Origin: Anaerolineales bacterium
GTDB lineage: Bacteria; Chloroflexota; Anaerolineae; JAAEKA01
Direction of reading: 5' to 3'
DNA length: 64,000 bases
Assembly: GCA_020634615.1 (NCBI GenBank)
Contig: JACKBI010000005.1
Span: forward strand, 260,196-324,195
Shown: in pieces, positions 1 to 10,700 of the stretch
How the letters are laid out: every line of letters starts with the position of its first letter
Numbering within the stretch: position 1 is the first letter of the stretch
The notes under the pieces: model-generated
The model's input: only the letters and a program-made list of their open reading frames with translations
The model's database searches: none
Told to the model about the DNA's origin: nothing
Program-made: the position numbers and the translations under genes

Positions 1-1768
1 GGTCATAGGTAGCATTTTCCATCTGATAGCGCTGCGACCAGTAGACCGTGGCCGGTCCCACCAGATCGGCGTTCGTCAGGTCGATGGCCGGCGACACCAG
101 GTCCTGGTTGCTGCTGAAATCATAGGTGTTGTCGAGGTCGGTGGCCCAGCAGTTGACGCCGCTGGCGCAGGTGGTGATGGGCGGGAAAGCAGGTGTGCCC
201 CACTCCCACTCGTCGGCGACGCCGCTGTGGGTATAGCCGCCATCGCTGGCCTCGAAGTCCTGGCTGTAGAGGGTGACCGATTCGTAGCCGGCCGGGCAGA
301 CTGGCGGCGGCGGCGGCTCGCAGATGGTGATGCTCCAGCCGGTCAGCGTGCCGCCGTTGGCGTTGGTAAGGTCATCGCGCAGATCCAGCGTCCACACGCC
401 GCCGGCATCCTCGCCGTCGAACCAACTGAGGCGGTAGGCGAGTTCCGGTTCAAGCACCAGACCCTTGAGCACGGTGAACGCCGGCGGAATCGCAGCCTCG
501 TCGTCAAAGGTGACATCCATCTGCGTTTGTCCGCCTGTGGCGGCGGCACCAATGTCGGTAAACAGGCCGTTGTCGTTGCCGGCCGGCGAGCGGAGCTGCG
601 CATCGATATCCTGCATCACAGCAGCGTCCAGTTGGATGGAGACATCCAGATCGGCGATGCGCGGATTGCCCGGCACCGTGATCGTAGAACTGGTCAGGCC
701 GGCGGCCGGTCCGATGGCCTGAGGGACATCGGTGCTGGTGTAGGTGGTGCAGTTGCCGGCCGCCTTGGGCAGGATGCTGACGCTCAGGATGTAGGTCGCG
801 GTGGGACCTCCCGTCGCGGCTGTTGCCGAGTCGACAAAGGCGTAGTAGGTGCCTGCATTCTTCACCGTCATGAACAGCGCTTCCGAGTTAGGACTGGTGA
901 CGCTGGCATCGTCCACCACCAGGATCTGGTTGTCCGCGTCGCCAAACAGGGCAATCCCCAGGCGGCCGTTCCAGGTCGTGGCATCCCGTTCGGGGTCCAG
1001 ATCCAGGCTCAAGTAAACGGTGTCGCCGGCGTTGGCCGAGAAGCTGAACCAGTCCTGCTCAGTGGCCACGGCCGGATTGCGCGCGCCGCTGACCCAGCCG
1101 GAAGCGGGCAGCGGGTTGGCGGTGGGCGGCGTGTCGTTGGGCTCGCTTTCAGGCACCGGCGAGCCGCTCTGGACCCGCAGGTGCAAGTGGTAGGGGCGAA
1201 GCTGGTTTGTAGCCGAGAAGTGGTTGACGGCCAGGTAATAGGTGCCGTCCGCCGGCAGGGTCGCGCCGGCGATGCTCGAAGACAGACTGCCAAAGGAGCC
1301 ATCGTCGTCGTCGAACTCGATCACCGTTGTTCCGTCGCTGGCATAGAGGCGTAGTTGGCTGTCGCTGCTGGCGTTGGCCGAGAATGAGGTCATGGTGGCG
1401 GCATAGACCCGGTCGCCGGCGCTGCCGGTGAAGGAGAAGTAGTCCACATCGCCGTTGGGGTAGATGTTGCCCAGAATCGCCAGGTCGGTGCCGGGCAATG
1501 CGTTAGCCGTGCCGGCTGTGTTGTTGGGCTCGGTCTCGTTGAAGAAGTTCATGCCGTCGGGGACGAGCATACCGTCCAGCGGCGCGCCGGGCTGGCTGGC
1601 TTTGTCGCCCTGACTGGCGCCCTTGGTTTCGGCGGGCGGCGTGTAGGTCTGGATGGTGAAATCGCCCGACTGAGCCGGCGGCGCTTCCTGGGCGATGGCT
1701 GCCGCCGGAAGCATAGAGATGAGCAGGGCCAGAACGGCCAGGACGTACAGAAGTTGCTTGCGTTGCAT
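1..1768 (-). CDS. Secreted surface protein with PPC and P-domain-like modules (C-terminus outside window)
   Basis: The reading frame is open from an ATG at 1768 to the left edge, so at least 589 residues are present and the C-terminus is missing. AGGAG lies about 10 nt upstream of the ATG. The N-terminus is a signal peptide (MQRKQLLYVLAVLALL..., ending near AIAQ) almost the same as that of the protein starting at 12126. Two PPC-like beta-sandwich domains (NETEPNNT... and ESEPNDTPPTANPLP...) lie around residues 75-310. A proprotein-convertase P-like domain (TVPGNPRIADLDVSIQLD) follows near 355-480, and a MAM-like sandwich starts near 495. No catalytic domain is visible. An extracellular adhesion or matrix role is inferred. 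Confidence 0.8.
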   Translation of the reverse strand, partial: MQRKQLLYVLAVLALLISMLPAAAIAQEAPPAQSGDFTIQTYTPPAETKGASQGDKASQPGAPLDGMLVPDGMNFFNETEPNNTAGTANALPGTDLAILGNIYPNGDVDYFSFTGSAGDRVYAATMTSFSANASSDSQLRLYASDGTTVIEFDDDDGSFGSLSSSIAGATLPADGTYYLAVNHFSATNQLRPYHLHLRVQSGSPVPESEPNDTPPTANPLPASGWVSGARNPAVATEQDWFSFSANAGDTVYLSLDLDPERDATTWNGRLGIALFGDADNQILVVDDASVTSPNSEALFMTVKNAGTYYAFVDSATAATGGPTATYILSVSILPKAAGNCTTYTSTDVPQAIGPAAGLTSSTITVPGNPRIADLDVSIQLDAAVMQDIDAQLRSPAGNDNGLFTDIGAAATGGQTQMDVTFDDEAAIPPAFTVLKGLVLEPELAYRLSWFDGEDAGGVWTLDLRDDLTNANGGTLTGWSITICEPPPPPVCPAGYESVTLYSQDFEASDGGYTHSGVADEWEWGTPAFPPITTCASGVNCWATDLDNTYDFSSNQDLVSPAIDLTNADLVGPATVYWSQRYQMENATYD

Positions 1769-2144
1769 TGAGTGGTGCTCCTAGCGTGGGGATGGTGAAG
1801 AAGCGAACCCTGGAGTCCGCGCCAGGCGCTCCGCGGGAGCGCATTGTCGTCTATGAGTGAATGATCACCTCCTGTCACCAGCACTTGCCAGGTACTCCCA
1901 CAGGTCAATACGTTGAGCACCGAGATCGCCACCGCGGGCAGGCATCTCGCCACACCCAGAATATTTGGTTATTCTCAAGAATTAATGCAACGAGGAAAGA
2001 ATTGTTTGAGGCAATCGCTGTCTGGCAGGTTGAGAAAAGGGGACGTCAGCCAAACACGTTAGATCGCTCAACACCTGGACACAATTTTATCTAGTATTTC
2101 CAGAACGTCAAACCGCAAAAGAGGGACAAGTCTGTCAACAAAAA
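1769..2144. other. Intergenic region upstream of the first surface protein
   Basis: This stretch of about 375 bp holds the 5' leader and probable promoter of the minus-strand gene starting at 1768. Part of it (about 1955-2005) is AT-richer than the surroundings. Short open frames here have no recognisable product. I could not fix a convincing -35/-10 pair. Confidence 0.5.
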
Positions 2145-2220
2145 AGCCTCCCAGCGTCGCCTTTGACGCTGAGAGGCTCTCTTGGTCTTAGTGCCAGTCA
2201 CTTTCTACAAGTGACTGGCA
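2145..2220 (-). terminator. Double-hairpin terminator of the 2235-7226 gene
   Basis: Read on the minus strand, two hairpins follow the stop codon. The first has a perfect 12-bp stem (TGCCAGTCACTT at 2192-2203 with 2209-2220, 5-nt loop). The second has a 14-bp stem with one G-U pair (2145-2158 with 2165-2178) and is followed directly by a run of T residues, as in a rho-independent terminator. The same double arrangement lies 3' of the paralogous gene at 7618-7695. Confidence 0.85.
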
Positions 2221-2234
2221 TTGTATGGCGGAAC

Positions 2235-5200
2235 CTATTCCTGCCGTCGCCGTCGCAGGGCGTAGCCAGCGGCCATCGCCATGCTGAGGCCGGCAGCAGC
2301 CACTGCACCCATCGGCACACCGGCCGGCGCAGGCATCTGGTCGGAACCAGCAGCCAGGTCGGTCAGCGCCACCGCAGTCGGCGGCTGGACGGTCAGGGTT
2401 ACCGGCACGATCACCAGGTCGGTTCCGTTGCCGGGGCCGGGATCGGGATCGTTGCTGGTGATGCACAGGTTGCCTGTGTACATGCCATCGGCGAGACCGG
2501 TCGAGTCGAAGGTTGCGGTCAGACCCGTGTTGGTGCCGCCGCCATTGGAGCCGTTGTAGGCATCCAGCGAGAGCCACGGGATGTCGGACAGCGCCGAGCA
2601 GGCTTCGCCGCCGCCGCCGATGGTGCCGCTCAGGCGGAACACCAGATCAGGATCGGTGCCAACGCCGCAGACCGCAGCACGCGGGCCCCAGGTTGTGCAC
2701 GGGCTACCAAAGCCGCCGCCCGGGTTCTGCCAGGCCGACGCGCTGTTGGACTGCACGGTACGTTCCGTCCAACCCCACTGGCCGCCTACTGCAAAGGACA
2801 TCACCGCTTGCACCGAGACCCAGTAGGTGCCCGCAGGCAGCACAGCCGGAACGGTCAGCGCGATGGTGAAGGTGCCGGCAGCGTCGGTCGGCACGAGGCC
2901 GAGTGCGGTGTAGACCAGTGTCCCCGGCAGTCCGGCAGCATCCTGGTAGAAGAAGACATTGACAGCCGGTGCGGGACCGGTGCCGTTGTAGTATGCACCG
3001 GGCACATAGACTTCGTCGATGGTCCAGGAGCCGTCGCCGGGCGGGATCACGAAGTCGTCAGCTGCCTGGTTGTCGTAGGCATCGTTGGCCGCTTCGAAGT
3101 CCTGGGACGTGATGCTGTTGATGCCGATGTTGTCGGTCTGGTCGTAGAGCACGACGTTGGGACCTTCGTAGGCCGTCACAGTGCCGCTGGCCGCGCCGAC
3201 CTTGGTGAGGGCGCTGTTGGGTGTCTGAGCGCTGCCGCCAGACTGTGCAGCCACCATCGCGGCCATTGGGCCTTCGACCCGGGTGGGCAGCACGGTGCTT
3301 TCCTCGTCGATCATCCAGTTCAGCGTCCCGCCGCCGGTGTTGGCAACGGTCAGTGGCTGGTTGGTCGACGTGTTGGTCGCCTGCGTGCTCGCCAGGCTCA
3401 GCGGGTTGACGTCGATGTTGGGCGCTTCCTGACCTTCCACGGTCAGAGTGACCGGCACAACGACCAGATCGGTTCCGTTGCCGGGACCGGGGTCGGGATC
3501 GTCGCTGGTCACGCACAGGTTGCCCGTATACGTGCCATTGGGGAGGCCGGTCGAGTCGAAGGTTGCGGTCAGACCCGTGTTGGTGCCGCCGCCGTTGGAG
3601 CCGTTGTAGGCATCCAGCGAGAACCACGGGATGTCGGACAGCGCCGTGCAGGCATCTGGCGTCACGTCGGCGTCACCCGTCACGTTCATGACGATGTGCA
3701 TGTTGGGGAAGCCGAGGGCTGCCGTGTCGGTCGGCTCGGGCACGCCGCAGTCGGCGGCCGCCAGATAGCTCGGCGCCGTCTGTCCATCAGCGTTGGAGCC
3801 GATGAAGAAGCTGTTGCCGTCGGTCTGGCCTTCGGGTGTGAACACCTCGACCACCAGCACCGAACCAGGGCCAGCCGTGCCGGCCACCGGCACGGACAGG
3901 ATGGTCAGTGACTGATCGGTGACGCTGACACCAGCTGAGCCGATGGGGGTCAGATTGGCGAAGGTCAGCGGCAGAGCCGGGTTGGTCTTGATGTACAGGT
4001 TGACCACCACGGGCTGCGCACCGGTGGCTCCCAGCGCCTGCTCGATGCCGAACTCGACATCGGTCACATCCAGTCCATTGGGAAGTCCGAAGGCTGCCAG
4101 GTCGAACACCCGGATGTAGCTGTTGTCGGTGTGCAGGCCGCCGGCATTGCAGGAGACCGAGTTCAGCGCCGTGATGTTCTGCGTCGCCGAATGGGTGATG
4201 GTCACCTGGCCGTCGGGGGTTGCCGGCCGGCTGGGGGTCGCCGTCTGGCCGACGCCGGTTCCGGCGGCTGCCAGCACGTTGTCGCCGATGGTGACCGGCT
4301 GCGTGGCTGACTGGCCGGCTGCGCTGTTGTGATTGGCAGAAGGCTGCGAGGGCAGGATCAGGTCCGGTCCGGGCAGGTTCTCCTCGTCGATGGTCCAGTC
4401 CAGCGTGCCGCCGCCGGTGTTGGCAACGGTCAGCGGCTGGTTGGTCGACGTGTTGGTGGCCTGCGTGCTCTCCAGGCTCAACGGGCTGACGTCGATGTTG
4501 GGATCGTCGCCGCCGCTGGGCTGGCATGACTGTACGGTCACATCGTCCACGTCCCAACCGGGGTTGCTGACCGAGGTGTCCGAGCCCAGGCGCATGCGGA
4601 ACTGGGCTGTTTGGCCAGCCAGGCTGCTGACATCGGCGATGGTGTTGATGTAGGAGGTCGTGCCGCACCAGGCTTGCAGGCCCGCCAGCGGGTTACCGAA
4701 GCTGCCGGAGACTGTGCCACGATAGGGGCCAACCAACAGATTGGCGTTGGGCACCTGCACCCAGGTCGCGCCGCCGTCGATGGAGGACTCGAGGATGCCG
4801 CCGTCGAAGCAGGCTGCCGCGCCGCTGGGCTCCAGGTTCGGCACATGCCAGAACTTCAGCGTCACCGGGTTCTGACCCGTCGGAATGGCGACGGCCGGCG
4901 ATACCAGTCGCTGGTCGCTGACCGTGGCCGGGTCATTGGCGTGGAAGTGCGAGGCGCCGCTGTGCGGGTTGGTGGCTGCGATGGCCCAGGTGTTGCCCGT
5001 GCCGCTGCTGGTCCAGCCGCCAGCGCCGGATTCAAACCCATACTGGTAGAGGATGTTCGGCGTGCTTCCCACAGCGCAATCGCCCGGGGCAGCCACAGTT
5101 CGGAAGCTGAAGACGGTGGAATACGCGCTGGCGCCGCAGGTGTTGTCAGCCATCACACGCCAGTAGTAAAGCGTATTGGTGTTGAGCGGCGCCGCGGCTG

Positions 5201-7226
5201 TGTAGGTCGGATCGGTCAGGCCACTGGCCTGATCGACGATGTTGCTGAAGCCAGCGTCCGTGGCGATCTGGATGCTGTATGTTCCAGCCTGTGCAGGCAC
5301 GTTCCAGGTGAATGTCGGCGGAACCGGCACGTTGCTTGCGCCGTTGGCAGGAGCGGTCAGTACAGGCTGGCCGGCTGCGGCGGTGAAGAGATTGAGCGTT
5401 ACATCGCCAGTCTTGGGACCACTGGTCGACGCCGCTGAGACCGTGATATTCGAGCTGCCGGCCGAGGCTGCGCCGGTGTTGCCGATAGTCAGCGTGCTGG
5501 TACCCGCCGGCGTCACCGGATTGACGCTGAAGCTGGTGGTGGTTCCGGCCGGGTTGCCGCTGGCGGACAGCGTCACCGGGTCGGTGTAGCCCAACACTGA
5601 GCCGACGTCGACGGTGTAGGCCGCATCGCTGGGTGCGCAGACCGACAGGGTGTCGGGTGTCACGCTGAGGGTGTAGTCAGGCGCAAACGCCTGGGTGTCG
5701 AAGTAGACGTTGGGATCGGTGCCGTTCACTACCTGGCGGTCGTCGGACCACTGCACGAGAACGGTGCCGGCGGTCTGGACCTGCCCGTCGTAGTCGCCGT
5801 GGTAGCAGGTGGCCAGATTGGGATCGAGCACGACGCCCGAAGAACCGTCGGTGACGCGCACGCTGGCCTGCCAGGTTACGCCGCCGTCATCCGAAGCGCG
5901 CATGTAGTAGTCGAAAAGCAGGTTGTTAGCCGTGTCCAGACGCCGGTCGTACCAGGTCGAGACAATGCGACCACCGGGGCCGGCGCTGATGGTGGGGAAG
6001 AACTGGTCGGTGGTCGTACCGTCGTCGTTCAACAGCACTTCGGGACCCCAGGTCGCGCCGCTGTCGGTCGAACGGCGGTAGTAGACGTTGATCACGTCGC
6101 CGACGTTCAGACCGTCCGGGTCACGCACGTAGACCACGTGCAGGTCGCCGTTGGGGCTGACTGTGATCTGCGGCGACGGCAGGTAACGGATGTTGCCGTT
6201 GAGGGCCGGCCGGCCGCAGGAAGCGGTCGGAGTGGACGCGCGCGGATTGATGCCGCCGGTCAGGGGATTGGTGACCTGGCTGAAGCTGGCGCCGCCGTTG
6301 GTGGAGCGCACAACTTCGATGTCGATGGGTCCGGTGGAATACGGATTCCAGCGCACCCAGGCGACATAGACATCGCCGTTGGGAGCCACTGTCGGCCACG
6401 CGCCCTGCACGTCGATACCTGCCCCGCTCACGGCCACCGGAACGGACCAGGTAGTGGTGTTGTCGGAGAATGTCACATAGATGCGTGCGGTGGTGAAGTC
6501 GGTCCAGGCCATGTAGATACGGCCGTAGTGCGGGCTGGCCACGTTGTTGTCAACGGCAAACAATTCCTTGTCGTCGTTGGCGCTCGAGTGAGGGTTGCCG
6601 ATGAAAGTGAAACTGTTGCAGTCGTCGTCGGAGCGCCAGAAACCGATGCCTGCGGTATGGAGCGTGCCGAGGTAAAACTTGCCATCGGACTTGCGCCAGA
6701 TCAGGCCCGGATCGCCGAAGCTGTTGGCGCCCAACCCGCCGTGATCGGTGAAGGTTGCACCGCCGTCGGTCGAGGAGCTGAAGCCGGTGTAACCTACGCC
6801 CGCCGTGACGCCGCCGTAGGAGTCGTTGTAGGCCGAGCAGATGGTGCCGGTGTTTTCGTTGCGGGCAATGATGGTCTCGCTCTGGGTGCGGGAAGAACCG
6901 CTATCCAGTGCAGGGTTGTTGACCAGCACGTCCGTGCCGAAGTTCGGCGCGTAGTTGGCAGGTGCATCGGAAGTCACGCCGCCCAACTCGTTCGCCCGGC
7001 CGCAGGCCAGGAGCAGCTTGGTTTCGAACATGCCAGACATCGTCGCGCGCGCCTGGGCGTCGTCCAGCAGTGCACACGATGCATCGGGGGACTTGACAGT
7101 TTGCTGGCCGGCGGGTGGGGTGCCCGGTAGCGCCGCGGCAGTCGGTGATGGCGCCGCATTGGCGATCATTGGCGCCAGAAGCAGCGCGATTACCATTATC
7201 AATACAAACGCGGATGAACGTTTCAT
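2235..7226 (-). CDS. Large secreted protein with sialidase/BNR-like propeller, Fn3-like, MAM-like and repeated beta-sandwich domains, C-terminal anchor
   Basis: About 1663 residues from ATG 7226, which begins a good signal peptide (MKRSSAFVLIMVIALLLAPM...). The open frame extends 32 codons further upstream, but those residues do not look like a leader. In order: a BNR/sialidase-like propeller with repeated SxDGGxT motifs (about residues 110-525); an Fn3-like unit (LTAPANGASNVPVPPTFTW, about 625-720); a MAM-like jelly roll (about 730-900); and two long units, each opening with PNIDVxPLSLxSTQATNT and closing with DIPWxSLDAYNGSNGGGT. The tail is a helix followed by RRRRQE, like an exosortase or other sorting-type anchor. 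Carbohydrate binding or hydrolysis is possible, but no sialidase catalytic set was confirmed. Confidence 0.8.
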   Translation of the reverse strand: MKRSSAFVLIMVIALLLAPMIANAAPSPTAAALPGTPPAGQQTVKSPDASCALLDDAQARATMSGMFETKLLLACGRANELGGVTSDAPANYAPNFGTDVLVNNPALDSGSSRTQSETIIARNENTGTICSAYNDSYGGVTAGVGYTGFSSSTDGGATFTDHGGLGANSFGDPGLIWRKSDGKFYLGTLHTAGIGFWRSDDDCNSFTFIGNPHSSANDDKELFAVDNNVASPHYGRIYMAWTDFTTARIYVTFSDNTTTWSVPVAVSGAGIDVQGAWPTVAPNGDVYVAWVRWNPYSTGPIDIEVVRSTNGGASFSQVTNPLTGGINPRASTPTASCGRPALNGNIRYLPSPQITVSPNGDLHVVYVRDPDGLNVGDVINVYYRRSTDSGATWGPEVLLNDDGTTTDQFFPTISAGPGGRIVSTWYDRRLDTANNLLFDYYMRASDDGGVTWQASVRVTDGSSGVVLDPNLATCYHGDYDGQVQTAGTVLVQWSDDRQVVNGTDPNVYFDTQAFAPDYTLSVTPDTLSVCAPSDAAYTVDVGSVLGYTDPVTLSASGNPAGTTTSFSVNPVTPAGTSTLTIGNTGAASAGSSNITVSAASTSGPKTGDVTLNLFTAAAGQPVLTAPANGASNVPVPPTFTWNVPAQAGTYSIQIATDAGFSNIVDQASGLTDPTYTAAAPLNTNTLYYWRVMADNTCGASAYSTVFSFRTVAAPGDCAVGSTPNILYQYGFESGAGGWTSSGTGNTWAIAATNPHSGASHFHANDPATVSDQRLVSPAVAIPTGQNPVTLKFWHVPNLEPSGAAACFDGGILESSIDGGATWVQVPNANLLVGPYRGTVSGSFGNPLAGLQAWCGTTSYINTIADVSSLAGQTAQFRMRLGSDTSVSNPGWDVDDVTVQSCQPSGGDDPNIDVSPLSLESTQATNTSTNQPLTVANTGGGTLDWTIDEENLPGPDLILPSQPSANHNSAAGQSATQPVTIGDNVLAAAGTGVGQTATPSRPATPDGQVTITHSATQNITALNSVSCNAGGLHTDNSYIRVFDLAAFGLPNGLDVTDVEFGIEQALGATGAQPVVVNLYIKTNPALPLTFANLTPIGSAGVSVTDQSLTILSVPVAGTAGPGSVLVVEVFTPEGQTDGNSFFIGSNADGQTAPSYLAAADCGVPEPTDTAALGFPNMHIVMNVTGDADVTPDACTALSDIPWFSLDAYNGSNGGGTNTGLTATFDSTGLPNGTYTGNLCVTSDDPDPGPGNGTDLVVVPVTLTVEGQEAPNIDVNPLSLASTQATNTSTNQPLTVANTGGGTLNWMIDEESTVLPTRVEGPMAAMVAAQSGGSAQTPNSALTKVGAASGTVTAYEGPNVVLYDQTDNIGINSITSQDFEAANDAYDNQAADDFVIPPGDGSWTIDEVYVPGAYYNGTGPAPAVNVFFYQDAAGLPGTLVYTALGLVPTDAAGTFTIALTVPAVLPAGTYWVSVQAVMSFAVGGQWGWTERTVQSNSASAWQNPGGGFGSPCTTWGPRAAVCGVGTDPDLVFRLSGTIGGGGEACSALSDIPWLSLDAYNGSNGGGTNTGLTATFDSTGLADGMYTGNLCITSNDPDPGPGNGTDLVIVPVTLTVQPPTAVALTDLAAGSDQMPAPAGVPMGAVAAAGLSMAMAAGYALRRRRQE
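3595..4502. repeat. 908-bp duplicated block, copy 1
   Basis: By eye this block is identical to 8018-8925 at a constant offset of 4423 bp. Both copies lie in frame inside adjacent surface-protein genes. Homology continues leftwards with a few substitutions (for example at 3542, 3546 and 3594) and stops abruptly on the right at 4502. Identity including third codon positions points to a recent duplication or gene conversion. Confidence 0.9.
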
Positions 7227-7617
7227 GCTAGGGATATGTCTCCTAATCAGGTGTGGTACCGAAGGCGAAGTAGCGACGCGGCCAGATAGCAAGGCAGGCG
7301 CCGGTACGATGAGAGTTGCCATGATCGATCCAGCAAGGTAGGGTCAGTTGAGGTCGATACACCTCCTTCTCAAAATTGATCAGGCTTCGTTGCGCGCAGA
7401 TGCGGCGATGCCAAATCAATCGATGCGGTTGTCATCCAAGAAAGTAGACCATGACACAGGCTAGTCGAATTGTGGGCTGAAGCCCTGTCACGATCCCGGA
7501 GCGCCTTGACCCGTGGGGCCACTGGCTGGTAGCGAGGAAACCGACAGTTCTGCACTTGACTATCTGCAAGCGCCCGACAATTATAGTCCATACCCTGTCG
7601 CTGTCAAAACAACAAAA
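7227..7617. other. Intergenic region between the two paralogous surface-protein genes
   Basis: This stretch of 391 bp holds the leader of the gene starting at 7226, with AGGAG about 13 nt before its ATG, and ends at the terminator hairpins of the next gene. Short frames here have no recognisable product. No clear sigma-70 promoter pair was found. Confidence 0.5.
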
Positions 7618-7695
7618 AGCCTCCCAGCGTCGCCGTTGACGTTGGGAGGCTCTCTTGTTCTCAGTGCCAGTCACTTTTGATAAGTGACTGGCACT
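7618..7695 (-). terminator. Double-hairpin terminator of the 7708-12126 gene
   Basis: On the minus strand a perfect 14-bp stem (AGTGCCAGTCACTT at 7663-7676 with 7682-7695) is followed by a second 14-bp stem (7618-7631 with 7638-7651) and a T run. It matches the terminator at 2145-2220 in sequence and arrangement. A substitution in the first stem keeps pairing, which supports selection for structure or conversion between the copies. Confidence 0.85.
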
Positions 7696-7707
7696 GTATT
7701 GCGGAAC

Positions 7708-10700
7708 CTATTCCTGCCGTCGCCGTCGCAGGGCGTAGCCAGCGGCCATCGCCATGCTCAGGCCAGCAGCAGCCACCGCACCCATCGGCACACCGGCCGG
7801 CGCAGGCATCTGGTCGGAACCAGCAGCCAGGTCGGTCAGCGCCACCGCGGTCGGCGGCTGGACAGTCAGGGTGACCGGCACGACCACAAGATCGGTTCCG
7901 TTGCCGGGGCCGGGATCGGGATCGTTGCTGGTGATGCACAGGTTGCCCGTGTACACGCCATCGGCGAGACCGGTCGAGTCGAAGGTTGCGGTCAGACCCG
8001 TGTTGGTGCCGCCGCCATTGGAGCCGTTGTAGGCATCCAGCGAGAACCACGGGATGTCGGACAGCGCCGTGCAGGCATCTGGCGTCACGTCGGCGTCACC
8101 CGTCACGTTCATGACGATGTGCATGTTGGGGAAGCCGAGGGCTGCCGTGTCGGTCGGCTCGGGCACGCCGCAGTCGGCGGCCGCCAGATAGCTCGGCGCC
8201 GTCTGTCCATCAGCGTTGGAGCCGATGAAGAAGCTGTTGCCGTCGGTCTGGCCTTCGGGTGTGAACACCTCGACCACCAGCACCGAACCAGGGCCAGCCG
8301 TGCCGGCCACCGGCACGGACAGGATGGTCAGTGACTGATCGGTGACGCTGACACCAGCTGAGCCGATGGGGGTCAGATTGGCGAAGGTCAGCGGCAGAGC
8401 CGGGTTGGTCTTGATGTACAGGTTGACCACCACGGGCTGCGCACCGGTGGCTCCCAGCGCCTGCTCGATGCCGAACTCGACATCGGTCACATCCAGTCCA
8501 TTGGGAAGTCCGAAGGCTGCCAGGTCGAACACCCGGATGTAGCTGTTGTCGGTGTGCAGGCCGCCGGCATTGCAGGAGACCGAGTTCAGCGCCGTGATGT
8601 TCTGCGTCGCCGAATGGGTGATGGTCACCTGGCCGTCGGGGGTTGCCGGCCGGCTGGGGGTCGCCGTCTGGCCGACGCCGGTTCCGGCGGCTGCCAGCAC
8701 GTTGTCGCCGATGGTGACCGGCTGCGTGGCTGACTGGCCGGCTGCGCTGTTGTGATTGGCAGAAGGCTGCGAGGGCAGGATCAGGTCCGGTCCGGGCAGG
8801 TTCTCCTCGTCGATGGTCCAGTCCAGCGTGCCGCCGCCGGTGTTGGCAACGGTCAGCGGCTGGTTGGTCGACGTGTTGGTGGCCTGCGTGCTCTCCAGGC
8901 TCAACGGGCTGACGTCGATGTTGGGCGCTTCCTGCCCTTCCACGGTCAGGGTCACTGGCACGATCACCTGATCGGTTCCGTTGCCGGGACCGGGGTCAGG
9001 ATCGTTGCTGGCGACACACAGGTTACCCGTGTATACACCGTTTGCCAGGCCGGTCGAGTCGAAGGTCACGGTCAACATGGTGTCCGTGCCGCCAGCGTTG
9101 GAGCCGTTGTAGGCATCCAGCGACAGCCACGGGATGTCAGACGGCACTTCGCACGGCTCGCCGCCACCGCCGCCGCCCGCATCCAGCGACACGTCGTCCA
9201 AAGCGAAGTTGGTGGTATCAGTACCGAACACCTCGGAGTTGAACTCCAGCAAGTGTGCGCCGTCATCGGCGTATGCACTGACATCTACGGTAACCTGACG
9301 ATAGCTCAGCGTACCGCACTCGGCCGCAACGCCAGTGGTTTCCCAGAGCTGCGTTCCGTCGATGTAGGCTCGCAGATAGTCGGACGGGTCGCCGGAGCAG
9401 ACGCCGTTCATGACCCAGAAGGACAGGGTGGCAGGGCCGCCAGACGGGATGGTCACGCTCTGCGACACGTTGCCGTCCTCGTAGGCCGCGATGCCGCCGA
9501 ACCATGACCACCAGTCGCCGGTCAGCGGGAAGGAGGTGCCGCCGCCGTCGCCACAACCCGCTAGATCACACAGCGGCGTGCCGAAGTTGGTCGACGATTC
9601 GTTCCAGAAGGGATTCGGTGTACCGGCTTCGAAACTGCCATCTGCCACCACTTCGGCGTTGGCCGCCTCCATGAGGCTGGTCAGTTCCTTGGCGCTGCGC
9701 TGAACCTGTTCAGGCGCACCCAGCTTGGCTGTGCTGCCCGCGCCTGCCGGCGGCGCCGCGTTTGGTGCAGTCTCTTCTTCGTCGATCACCCAGTCCAGCG
9801 TCCCGCCGCCGGTGTTGGCCACCGTCAGTTGCTGCTGGGTCTGGGTGTTGGTCGGCTGGGTGCTCTCCATGCTCAACGGGTTGACGTCGATGTTGGGATC
9901 TTCGCCGGAACTGTCGCCGGGGACCAGACACCACTCGTTGAGCGTGCCGGTGTCGCCGCTAGCGTTGTCACTGACAGTCAGCGTCCAGTCGCCTGCCAGG
10001 TCCTCGCCGTCGAAGACCGCCAGCGGGCTGTTGGGCTGGTAGGGATCGTCAGGAACATAGGCCGGATTGGCATTGGCGCAGTCGTTCTCGAACGTGAGGG
10101 TCGCTTCATCGTCGGCGTAGTTGTCGATGTTGTCGCCTGAGCAACCGAACGTGCCGGGAGGCACACCCGGCCGGTCAAACAGGACGGCGGTTGAGCCGGT
10201 ATCGACGTGCTCCAGGGTCAGGATCAGGTCACCCACCCATGTGTGTGTGACGTTCATGTAGACATTCAGGTCGGCCAGCGAGCCGCCGGACGGCACGTTG
10301 ATGGTCGTCGAGGCACCCACCGGGTCATTGTCGGGAATCGTCAATTCAGGCACCTGGCAGATTGGCTCGACCACAGCAGGTGCGCAGGACTGGACAAGCA
10401 CATCGTCGACGTCCCAGCCAGGATGGCTGACCGAGCTGTCGGTGCCAAGACGGAGCCGGAACTGCACCGTCTGCCCGGCGTAGCCGGTGACATCTACGAC
10501 TGAGTTCAGGTAGGCCTGCGGCCCCCACCACGCCTGCAAGCCGCCCAGCGGGTTGCCGAAGGAGGTCGACAGCGCCCCATCGTAGGGGTCGGTCAGGAGG
10601 TTGGCGTTGGGCACCTGGGTCCAGGTCGCTCCGCCGTCGCTGGTGACCTCGATGATGCCGCCGTCAAAGGTGGGTTCCATATCCTGGGCGTTCCAGAACT

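Noticed and set aside
2163..3911. Long plus-strand open frame antisense to the surface-protein gene
   Set aside because: It has low-complexity Arg/Gly/Val content, no domain, and exists because high-GC codon bias opens opposite frames. Similar frames at 4611-5438, 5799-7130, 8752-9507 and 11134-12069 were rejected for the same reason.
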